NCBI RefSeq assembly: GCF_000588875.1
Contig: NZ_JEMV01000020.1
Location: 1-64,000 of the forward strand
Direction of reading: 5' to 3'
Length of the DNA: 64,000 nucleotides
From: Sphingobium sp. Ant17
Lineage (GTDB): Bacteria > Pseudomonadota > Alphaproteobacteria > Sphingomonadales > Sphingomonadaceae
A model generated the notes under the pieces. It did no database searches, was not told the origin of the DNA, and saw only the letters and a list, made by a program, of their open reading frames with translations. The translations under genes were made by a program, and so were the position numbers. Positions 56,374 through 64,000 of the stretch are shown here, one piece after another (the first letter of the stretch is position 1; every line of letters starts with the position of its first letter).

Positions 56374-58032
56374 ATGTTCACAGCCATTCTCACCATCATC
56401 CTGATCGTCGGCGGCGCGGCGCTGCTGTCCTGGCCGCTCGGTCACTATATGGCGGCACTGTTTTCGGGGCGCTTCGCGCACGCCGATGGCCTGTTCGTGC
56501 GGGTCGCGGGACGCGCGCCGCAGCAGGACTGGAAGCAATATTCGATCGCGCTGCTGGCGTTCAATGCCCTGATGTTCGTGTTCGTTTTTGCACTTCTGGC
56601 GACGCAGCATTGGTTGCCGCTCAACCCTGATGGCCAGAGCGCCGCATCGCTCGACCTGGTGTTCAACACGGCGGCGTCCTTCACCACCAACACCAATTTG
56701 CAGCATTATTCCGGTGAAAGCAGCTGGAGCTATCTCGCCCAGCTCGGCGGGCTGATGTGGCTGCAATTCGTGTCGGCCGCTACCGGGATCGCTGCATTGG
56801 CAGCCCTGGCCCGTGGGATCGCCGGACAAGCAAGCATGGGCAACTTCTTCCTCGACCTGCAACGCGCGACCTTTTGCGTGCTTTTGCCCCTGGCGATTAT
56901 CGTCGCGCTGGTGCTGGCGCTGAGCGGCGTGCCGATGACTTTCGAAGGCGCGGCCCATGCAACGACGCTGGAGGGCGCGGCGCAGACGATCGCACGTGGA
57001 CCTGCCGCCGCGTTCGTGGCGATCAAGCAATTGGGCACCAATGGCGGCGGCTTCTTTGGTCCCAACTCGACACACCCGCTGGAAAACCCGAACTTCTGGT
57101 CGAACGGCTTTTCGATGATCGCCATCATCATCATCCCCATGGCTTGCGTGTGGATGTTCGGGCGGATCATCGGGCGAATGAAACATGCCGGTGTGATCTT
57201 CGCCGTCATGCTTGCCTTCCTGCTGTTGAAGATCGGCGGATCGGTCGCCTTCGAAGCCGTGCCGACCCAGGCCTTCGTCCATCTGCCGGTGATGCAGAAT
57301 GTCGGCAATTTGGAGGGCAAGGAATTGCGCCTTGGTGCCACGACCGGACCACTCTGGGCGGTGCTGACCACCTCGACCAGCAATGGGTCGGTCGCGGCCA
57401 TGCATGATAGCCTCAATCCCCTCACCGGCCTGATGCCGATGGTCGGCATGTGGCTCAACGCCACCTTTGGCGGGGTCGGCGTGGGGATGATCAACATGGT
57501 CCTCTACATTGTCGTGGCCGTCTTCATTGCCGGGATGATGGTGGGGCGGACGCCCGAATATCTGGGTCACAAGGTCGAGGGTGGCGAAATGCGGCTCGCC
57601 ATCCTGGCGCTGTTCAGCCACGCCCTGCTCATATTGGGCGGCACTGCCTTGTTCGCGGCGACCGCCTGGGGGCAGGCGACGCTGAACAATGTCGGCGCGC
57701 ATGGCTTTTCCGAAATCCTCTACGAATTCAGCTCCGCAGGCGCGAATAATGGTTCGGGTTTCGAAGGGTTGGGCGACAATAGGGTGCCCTGGAACATCGC
57801 CACCGGGTTGGTCATGCTGATCGGACGCTATTTGCCGATCATCGTGCCGCTGGCGATCGTCGGATCGCTGATGGCCAAGAAGCGCAGTGCGGAAAGCGCG
57901 GGCACGCTGAGCGTCGAGGGCGGCAGTTTCGGCATCATGCTGGTGATCACCATCTTGATCTTCGGCGCGCTGACCTTCTTCCCCGCTGCCGCGCTCGGCC
58001 CGATCGCCGAACATGTGACATTGATGCGCTAA
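56374..58032 (+). CDS. kdpA: KdpA, potassium-translocating subunit
   Basis: 552 residues, about ten transmembrane helices, channel-like selectivity segments including FNTAASFTTNTNLQHYSGE, LGTNGGGFFGPNSTHPLENP and STSNGSVAAM and SAGANNGSGFEG. These GGG/NGS filters are diagnostic. The start lies 18 bp after kdpB. Confidence 0.97.
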   Translation: MFTAILTIILIVGGAALLSWPLGHYMAALFSGRFAHADGLFVRVAGRAPQQDWKQYSIALLAFNALMFVFVFALLATQHWLPLNPDGQSAASLDLVFNTAASFTTNTNLQHYSGESSWSYLAQLGGLMWLQFVSAATGIAALAALARGIAGQASMGNFFLDLQRATFCVLLPLAIIVALVLALSGVPMTFEGAAHATTLEGAAQTIARGPAAAFVAIKQLGTNGGGFFGPNSTHPLENPNFWSNGFSMIAIIIIPMACVWMFGRIIGRMKHAGVIFAVMLAFLLLKIGGSVAFEAVPTQAFVHLPVMQNVGNLEGKELRLGATTGPLWAVLTTSTSNGSVAAMHDSLNPLTGLMPMVGMWLNATFGGVGVGMINMVLYIVVAVFIAGMMVGRTPEYLGHKVEGGEMRLAILALFSHALLILGGTALFAATAWGQATLNNVGAHGFSEILYEFSSAGANNGSGFEGLGDNRVPWNIATGLVMLIGRYLPIIVPLAIVGSLMAKKRSAESAGTLSVEGGSFGIMLVITILIFGALTFFPAAALGPIAEHVTLMR

Positions 58033-58062
58033 GCGACCATTTGGTCAAAAGGATTATGATCA

Positions 58063-58617
58063 ATGACCTATCTCATCCCCTCGCTCCGCCTGTGGCTGGT
58101 GACGCTGCTTGTCTGCGTTGTCGGCTACTCGCTGTTCGTTCTTGCCTTTGCGCAGAGCGTCGCGCCGTTCCGGGCCAATGGATCGATCATCACGATCGAT
58201 GGTCGAGCGGTCGGCAGCGAACTGGTCGCCCAGAATTTCACGTCCGATCGCTATTTCTGGCCGCGCCCCTCCGCCGCCGATTATGACGCTATGGGGGCGG
58301 CCGGTAGCAACCTGTCGCCGACCAGCGAGGCCCTGGCCAAGCGGGCCGCCGAAACCGTCGCGCGCTACGGCGCCACGCCCGCCAATCCCGTTCCGGCCGA
58401 CCTGGTTGCCGCGTCGGGCGGTGGACTGGACCCGCATATCTCGCGCGCCGGCGCCCTATATCAGGTGCAGCGGGTGGCGCGTGCGCGCGGGATCGCCGCC
58501 GCCAAGGTGCAGCAACTCATCGATGACAGCATGATCGTACCCGGTGGCCCCTTCGCACCCGACCCCATCGTGAATGTGTTGCAACTCAATCTGGCGCTGG
58601 ATCGCCTGACCCCATAG
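58063..58617 (+). CDS. kdpC: KdpC, assembly subunit
   Basis: 184 residues: one N-terminal membrane helix (LWLVTLLVCVVGYSLFVLAF) and a periplasmic region with SDRYFWPRPSAADYDA, GSNLSPTSEAL, PADLVAASGGGLDPHISRAG and AAKVQQLIDD. It connects KdpA and KdpB. Start is 30 bp after kdpA. Confidence 0.95.
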   Translation: MTYLIPSLRLWLVTLLVCVVGYSLFVLAFAQSVAPFRANGSIITIDGRAVGSELVAQNFTSDRYFWPRPSAADYDAMGAAGSNLSPTSEALAKRAAETVARYGATPANPVPADLVAASGGGLDPHISRAGALYQVQRVARARGIAAAKVQQLIDDSMIVPGGPFAPDPIVNVLQLNLALDRLTP

Positions 58618-58630
58618 AGCAGAGCAAGTC

Positions 58631-61279
58631 ATGACCCAGCCCTCCCCCGACACGGATGCCGACCATTATCTGCGGCTGGCGCGCCAGGAGCAGAGAGGGC
58701 GTCTGACCGTCTATCTGGGTGCTGCGCCGGGCGTCGGCAAAACCTATCGCATGTTACAGGATGCGGCGCGGCGGCAGGCGGAGGGTGTGGACGTCGTCGT
58801 CGGCGTGGCGGAAACGCATGGTCGCAGCGAAACGGCCCTACTGCTCGAACCGCTGCACATTCTGCCGCGCCATCGCGTCGATCATCAGGGTCATGCGCTG
58901 GACGAGTTCGACATCGACGCCGCGATTGGACGGCGTCCGGGGCTGATTTTGGTCGATGAGCTGGCGCATAGCAATGCGCCGGGCAGCCGACACCCCAAGC
59001 GGTGGCAGGATGTGGAGGAATTGCTGGCGGCAGGCATCGATGTCGCCACCACGGTCAACATCCAGCATATCGAAAGCCTCAACGATGTCGTGGCGGGCTT
59101 CACCCATATCCGCGTGCGGGAAACCGTGCCCGACCAGATATTGGACGATGCCGAACTGATCATCGTCGATTTACCCCCCGATGCCTTGATCGAACGATTG
59201 GCGGCGGGCAAAATCTATCTGCCCGATACGGCCGGGCGGGCGCTGTCCAACTTCTTCACACCCACCAAGCTGGCGGCGTTGCGCGAACTGGCCCTGCGCT
59301 TTGCCGCCCGCAGCGTCGATCGACGCTTGACCGATCAACTTCGCACGACCGGAGAGGAACGCGATTTCGTCGCTGGCGAGCGGCTGATGGTCGCGGTCAG
59401 CCCCGGCAGAGGCGGGGCGCAAGTGGTCCGCCATGCCAAACGTATGGCCGACATGTTCCATGCGCCCTGGACCGCCGTTGTGGTGGAAAGCGGCCGGGCG
59501 CGCGCGATCGTCGGCGCGCAGCGCGAGCAGTTGGCCGACAATCTGGCGTTAGCGGCGTCGCTCGGCGCGTCGCTAATGACGGTGGCGGCCGACCATGTCG
59601 GGGAAGCCCTGGTCGATCAGGCAAGGCAGCTGCGGGCCAGCCAGATTGTGATCGGCAAGAGCCGCCGGTCGCGTTGGTTCGAATGGCGGCATGGGTCGAT
59701 CGCCCAGGACGTGATCCGCAAGGCGCAAGGTGTTGCGGTGCATGTCGTGCCGCTCACCGATGCGGACGAACGACCGGACAAGCCGCAGGAAACGATGTTC
59801 GCGCGCGACGATATGGTGGCGCTGGCGATCGTCGCTACCACCGTTGCCCTGCTGCACCTGGTCCAGCCCTGGCTCCCTTTTGGCGCGATCGACCTGCTGC
59901 TGCTGGTCCCCGTGATCCTATCAGCGACGGTCCTGCGACTGCGCGCCGGCCTATGGTCGGCGGTCTGGGCTGCGCTCTGCTATAATTTCTTCTTCATCCC
60001 GCCCCTCCATACGCTCACCATCGACGACCCCCAGAATGTCATCACCTTTGCGGTGCTGGCGTTGGTCGCGACCGTGGTTGGCTGGCTCGCCGGGCGCATC
60101 CGGCGGCAAGCCGAAACGAGCGCGGGGGTCGCGCGCCTCAATGCATCGCTCGCGCGCTTTGCGGGCTTGATGGGGGGATTGTCGGCAAAGGAAGAGACAG
60201 CGCGGGTAGCTTGCCGCGAAATCGGCAGCCTGCTCGATGTCGAGGCGGTCATCATCACGATCGAGGATGGCGATATCGTCGTGCGCGGCAATGACGCCTA
60301 TCGCCGGATCGACATGATCGACGAGGCGGCGGTCCGCTGGGCGCTGGAGCAGGGCGTACCTACGGGCCGCGACACTGGCACGTTGAACGCCTCCGACTGG
60401 CAGTTCCACCCGCTCAAGACGTCACTCGGCACCATGGGCGCGTTGGGACTGGCGCGGCCTTCGCAAGAGCGGATCATCCGGCCGGACGATGCGGTCATGC
60501 TTGCCTCCCTGGTCGATCAGACGGCGTTGGCGCATGAACGCATCGTGCTGGAGGGCCAGGCGCGGCAGGTGGACACGTTGCGCGAGCGGGACCGCCTGCG
60601 CGGTGCCCTGCTCGGCAGCATCGCGCATGACCTGCGCACACCGCTGACAGCCGTGATCGCCGCGACGGAGGCCATCCCGGCGCAGGGCGCTTTCGCCGAA
60701 GAGGTCCGCATCGCCCGCGCCGAATCCCGGCGGCTTCAGCGCTTCCTCAACGATCTGCTGGAGGCGTCCCGGATCGAACATGGGGCGATCGAACCGCGTT
60801 GGGAAAGCATCGACCTGACCGACATCATCGCTGACGTATTGCATGCGCTGCGCCAGGACCAGGCAGGTGCGCGTGTCACAACGCGGATCGACAGCGATTG
60901 TCCCTTCGTGTCCAGCGATCCCCTGCTGCTGCGGCATGTGTTGATCAACCTGATCGACAATGCGCTCAAATTTTCGCCTGCCACGACGCAGGTAGAGGTC
61001 GAGTTGCTCTGCCAAGACCAAGACGTCCTGTGTCGCGTGCTGGATTGCGGCCCCGGTCTGCCAGTCGATACAGAAGCGTTGTTCGATCGCTTTCACCGGC
61101 TCGAAGGCAGCGACCGGGTCGGCGGCTCCGGCCTTGGCCTGTGGATCGCCAAGAATTTCACCGAAGCGGTGGGCGGCACGATCATAGCCGGTAACCGCGC
61201 GGGCGGTGGCGCGGTGTTCGAGATTCTCTTGCCTGCGCCCCGCAAGGGGGAAGCGGAAGGAAAAATTGTCGATGCATAA
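58631..61279 (+). CDS. kdpD: KdpD, sensor kinase for potassium and turgor
   Basis: 882 residues: an N-terminal KdpD domain with P-loop GAAPGVGKTYRM and DELAHSNAPGSRH, a USP-like region, four transmembrane helices (around residues 395-490), a GAF-like part, and a histidine kinase core with phosphoacceptor His666 (SIAHDLRTPLTAV), N-box LINLIDNALKFS and GSGLGLWIAKNF. It is full length. The stop overlaps kdpE by 8 bp. Confidence 0.96.
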   Translation: MTQPSPDTDADHYLRLARQEQRGRLTVYLGAAPGVGKTYRMLQDAARRQAEGVDVVVGVAETHGRSETALLLEPLHILPRHRVDHQGHALDEFDIDAAIGRRPGLILVDELAHSNAPGSRHPKRWQDVEELLAAGIDVATTVNIQHIESLNDVVAGFTHIRVRETVPDQILDDAELIIVDLPPDALIERLAAGKIYLPDTAGRALSNFFTPTKLAALRELALRFAARSVDRRLTDQLRTTGEERDFVAGERLMVAVSPGRGGAQVVRHAKRMADMFHAPWTAVVVESGRARAIVGAQREQLADNLALAASLGASLMTVAADHVGEALVDQARQLRASQIVIGKSRRSRWFEWRHGSIAQDVIRKAQGVAVHVVPLTDADERPDKPQETMFARDDMVALAIVATTVALLHLVQPWLPFGAIDLLLLVPVILSATVLRLRAGLWSAVWAALCYNFFFIPPLHTLTIDDPQNVITFAVLALVATVVGWLAGRIRRQAETSAGVARLNASLARFAGLMGGLSAKEETARVACREIGSLLDVEAVIITIEDGDIVVRGNDAYRRIDMIDEAAVRWALEQGVPTGRDTGTLNASDWQFHPLKTSLGTMGALGLARPSQERIIRPDDAVMLASLVDQTALAHERIVLEGQARQVDTLRERDRLRGALLGSIAHDLRTPLTAVIAATEAIPAQGAFAEEVRIARAESRRLQRFLNDLLEASRIEHGAIEPRWESIDLTDIIADVLHALRQDQAGARVTTRIDSDCPFVSSDPLLLRHVLINLIDNALKFSPATTQVEVELLCQDQDVLCRVLDCGPGLPVDTEALFDRFHRLEGSDRVGGSGLGLWIAKNFTEAVGGTIIAGNRAGGGAVFEILLPAPRKGEAEGKIVDA

Positions 61280-61970
61280 GGATGTCCTGATCGTCGAGGA
61301 TGAACCCGCGATCTGCCGATTGCTGGTGGGTGCGCTCGAACGGACAGGACTAACCCATGTCGAGGCGGGCAGTGCCGCCGAAGCGTTGCGCCTCGCCGCC
61401 ATTCAGCCCCATCCGCTGGTGGCCCTGCTTGATCTGGGTCTGCCGGATCGCGACGGGCTGGAGATCATCCCCCAACTTGTGGACGCGGGATTGGCCGTCA
61501 TCATCCTGACCGCCCGCGACGCTACCGACGAAAAGGTGGCGGCGCTGGACTTGGGTGCCGACGATTTCGTGACCAAGCCCTTCGACAGTGCTGAACTTCT
61601 GGCACGCATACGATCGGCGCTTCGCCGCAAGACCGGCAACCGGATCGACCCGCAACGGCGCGCGTTCGAGGGTGGCAGCATCGATCGCGACGCCCATATC
61701 GTGGACATGAATGGCGCGGCGGTTGCCCTCACGCCGCGCGAGTTCGACCTGCTATGGGCGCTGTGCGAAAAACCCGGCCGCGTCCTTACGCACAAGACGC
61801 TGCTTGAAACCGTCTGGGGGCCTGCCCACCGCGACGACGTCGATTATCTGCGCGTCGCCATCCGCGCGTTGCGCAAGAAGGTCGAAGCCGATCCATCCCG
61901 GCCGAAACTGATCATGAATGAGCCCGGTGTCGGCTATCGCCTGGCAGGATCACCGGCGAGGCCCGAGTGA
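61272..61970 (+). CDS. kdpE: KdpE, response regulator
   Basis: 232 residues from ATG 61272: receiver with Asp54 (LLDLGLPDRDG), VIILTARDA and VTKPFDSAEL, and a winged helix (LTPREFDLLWALCEKPG, VDYLRVAIRALRKKVEAD, MNEPGVGYRL). It activates the kdpFBAC genes at low potassium. Confidence 0.96.
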   Translation: MHKDVLIVEDEPAICRLLVGALERTGLTHVEAGSAAEALRLAAIQPHPLVALLDLGLPDRDGLEIIPQLVDAGLAVIILTARDATDEKVAALDLGADDFVTKPFDSAELLARIRSALRRKTGNRIDPQRRAFEGGSIDRDAHIVDMNGAAVALTPREFDLLWALCEKPGRVLTHKTLLETVWGPAHRDDVDYLRVAIRALRKKVEADPSRPKLIMNEPGVGYRLAGSPARPE

Positions 61971-62236
61971 ACGTCCGCACTGTAACAGGCGGGCATCACC
62001 ATGACATGGAACAATGGCGCGCCTGTTGCTGAAGGCTCATGGGATATTTTGTCCCTCTACTCTGGACCTGGCATGCATGACAGGGCTGCGCGCTGTCGAT
62101 TGCCGGGGGATCGCAGGCACAAGACGCGTCCCATCGGTCGATCTTCGAGTTTTGGCCGCTCCCATCCTTTGTCCGGCGGAACTCAGCCCGGCCCGGTGCG
62201 CTCTTCCGATAACTGTCGGAAGGGAAGCAGAAACCC

Positions 62237-63498
62237 ATGAAAATCGCCATTATTTCCAGTTTGTTTCTAACAGGTGCCTTGGCATCCCCGGTCCTCGGAC
62301 AATCCGCGCCAAAGCTGCCACCGCCCGATACGAGCCACGCCGTCACCAATTATCCCGTTGTCACAGGCTGGCCCGATGGCGTTACGCCGACCGCGCCCAA
62401 TGGCTATGAGGTGGTCGAATTCGCCCGCAGCCTGGATTATCCGCGCCAGATGCTGGTGCTGTCCAATGGCGATGTGTTGGTGGCGGAAGCCAAGACCATC
62501 TTCAACATGGACGCCGAAAAGGCTCCGGACAAGATCAAGGGGCAGGCGGTATCGCTGGCCGCCGGCACGAGCGCGAACCGGATAACCCTGCTGCGCGATA
62601 CGGACGGGGATGGTGTCGCGGACTGGCGCACGATCCTGGTCGATGATCTCAACCAGCCGTTCGGCATGGCCGCCATCGACGGGAAGCTCTATGTCGCCAA
62701 TACCGATGGCCTGGTGCATTTTCCCTTCACGCCGGGCGATACGACGATCGACGCCGCGCCGACCACAGCGATGCCGCTTCCAGCCGGGGGCTATAATAAT
62801 CACTGGACCCGCAACCTGTTGCCCAGCGCGGATGGCCGCACATTGTTCATCTCAGTGGGTTCGGCGAGCAATGTCGCGGAAAGAGGCATGGAGGAAGAAA
62901 AGGGCCGCGCCGCAATCCACGCCTATGATATCGCCAGCGGCAAGAGCCACCTGTTCGCGTCCGGGCTGCGCAATCCGGTCGGGATGGATTGGGCACCCGA
63001 TGGCAAGACGCTGTGGACGGCGGTGAACGAACGCGATGGCCTGGGCGATGATCTGGTGCCCGACTATATCACCAGCGTGAAGGAGGGCGGCTTTTACGGC
63101 TGGCCCTATAGCTATTTCGGCCAGCATGTGGATCCGCGCCGCAAGGGCGAAGCGCCCGCGCTCGTGGCGCGCGCAATCGTGCCGGATCAGGCGGTGGGAT
63201 CGCATGTCGCGGCACTGGGACTGCTATTTGCACCGGAAGGTTTTGCGCCAGGCGCGCTGGTCGCGCGGCATGGGTCGTGGAACCGATCGACCTGTCGGGT
63301 TATGATGTCGTGCTTGTGCCCTTCTTAGGCGACAAACCCGCCGCGCCCCAGCCGTTCCTAACCGGTTTTCTGGGCGATGCCGACGCGCAGATCGTCTATG
63401 GTCGCCCCGTCAGCCTGCAAAAGACGGCGAAGAGCGAATTGCTGGTGGCCGATGACGCGGGTGGCCGCATCTGGCTGGTGCGGAAACAAGCCCAATGA
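62237..63498 (+). CDS. Sorbosone/glucose dehydrogenase-like beta-propeller (apparent frameshift)
   Basis: About 420 residues after correction. A signal peptide (IISSLFLTGALASPVLG) is followed by a six-bladed propeller of PQQ-linked sugar dehydrogenases: FARSLDYPRQMLVLSNGDVL, NHWTRNLLPSADGRTLFISVG, GLRNPVGMDWAPDGKTLWTA and GGFYGWPYSYFGQH. Near 63289 one base is missing in GAACCGATCGACC; the frame continues DLSGYDVVLVPFLG to IWLVRKQAQ. Substrate unknown. It overlaps the hydrolase gene at its stop. Confidence 0.8.
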
Positions 63499-64000
63499 TT
63501 TTGCGCGCCGTCCTTGCCGCTGCGCTGGTGGCCACTGCTGCGCCCGCCATCGCGCAAACGGTGCCGCTTGGCGCCAATCTCGAACGGTTCGCCTATCCCT
63601 TCCCGGTCAAATGGCATGAGGCACCGTCGCAGGGCGGCACCGTGCGCATGGCCTATATGAACATTGCGCCCACCGCGCGCGCCAATGGCCGCACCCTTGT
63701 CCTGCTGCACGGCAAAAATTTCTGTGCAGCGACGTGGGGGCACACCGCCCGCACGCTCGCGGCCAAGGGCTATCGCGTAATCGTCCCGGATCAGGTCGGC
63801 TTCTGTAAATCCTCCAAACCGGCAGGCTATCAATATAGCTTCCATGCGCTGGCAGCGCTGACTGCAGGCCTTTTGGAGCGGGCAGGTGCGGACAAGGTGA
63901 CGATGGTGGGCCATTCGACCGGCGGCATATTGGGCATTCGCTTCGCGCTGACCTACCCCGATCGCATCGACCGGCTGGTGCTGGTCAATCCCCTGGGCCT
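63495..64000 (+). CDS. Secreted alpha/beta hydrolase (partial)
   Basis: Runs off the right edge; about 168 residues are visible. A signal peptide (LAAALVATAAPAIA) precedes the fold: LVLLHGKNFCAATW, VPDQVGFCKSSKPAGYQYS and the nucleophile elbow VGHSTGG, where GHSTG supplies the catalytic Ser. It is a probable esterase, haloalkane-dehalogenase-like or epoxide-hydrolase-like enzyme. Confidence 0.88.
   Translation, partial: MILRAVLAAALVATAAPAIAQTVPLGANLERFAYPFPVKWHEAPSQGGTVRMAYMNIAPTARANGRTLVLLHGKNFCAATWGHTARTLAAKGYRVIVPDQVGFCKSSKPAGYQYSFHALAALTAGLLERAGADKVTMVGHSTGGILGIRFALTYPDRIDRLVLVNPLG

Noticed and set aside
56146..58014. 622-codon open frame antisense to kdpA
   Set aside because: It is rich in His, Gln and Arg, has no family motif, and the opposite strand is a perfect KdpA.
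1..64000. CRISPR arrays
   Set aside because: No set of regularly spaced direct repeats was seen.

Overview
The window is high-GC DNA from an alphaproteobacterium, most probably a member of the Sphingomonadaceae (Sphingobium/Sphingomonas type). This rests on the gene neighbourhoods (RNase D-lptC-lptA, secB divergent from a Tim44-domain gene, mltA-smr, rpoZ next to a cardiolipin synthase) and on protein style; no 16S gene is present. No database search was run.

Layout. 1-31.5 kb is core chromosome: envelope genes (lptC, lptA, murJ, kdsB, kdsD, mltA, an LD-carboxypeptidase), trpS, secB, a GGDEF/EAL protein, dapE, a UDP-glucuronate epimerase, two FemAB-like acyltransferases around a cupin-like gene, a class A beta-lactamase-like protein, ung, rpoZ, a phospholipase D-type synthase, a two-component pair, a TauE exporter, alanine dehydrogenase and a peptidyl-prolyl isomerase. 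A tRNA-Ser(GGA) gene at 31.6 kb starts a genomic island running to about 41.27 kb, where a 17-base degenerate copy of the tRNA 3' end lies. The island carries a P4-type integrase, an XRE regulator with repeated operator-like boxes, a repeat-containing lipoprotein, a pair of reverse transcriptases, an uncharacterised small gene, and a DUF3631/AlpA-type replication-excision module. It is visibly more AT-rich than its surroundings.

The most interesting system is the reverse transcriptase pair at 34.6-37.8 kb. Two different RTs with YVDD motifs overlap by 8 bp and match the Drt3a/Drt3b layout of type 3 defence-associated RTs. They are followed by a 600-bp gene-free stretch with perfect hairpins and an ACACAC tract, a candidate for the partner non-coding RNA. 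Drt3a has an apparent +1 frameshift at a run of eight T.

41.3-44.1 kb is a scrapyard of mobile DNA: a complete IS3-type element, an IS6-family remnant and an integrase fragment. 44.1-48.3 kb is a bufferin-type locus (MNIO RiPP): two Cys-containing precursors on divergent operons, an MNIO enzyme (DUF692), a DUF2063 partner, DoxX, an ECF sigma factor and its NrsF anti-sigma factor. The shared intergenic region has two divergent promoters with the same TGTAAC-N16-CGAA architecture. After this come a MarR gene, a three-subunit molybdenum hydroxylase, a membrane phosphoesterase, and a complete kdp potassium-uptake operon in the unusual order F-B-A-C-D-E. The window closes with a sorbosone-dehydrogenase-like protein and a partial alpha/beta hydrolase.

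At least thirteen genes, including lptA, kdsB and rpoZ, are interrupted by single-base indels while the coding signal continues perfectly in the next frame. Because some are expected to be essential, most of these are probably sequencing or assembly errors, and the frameshift in drt3a should be read in that light.
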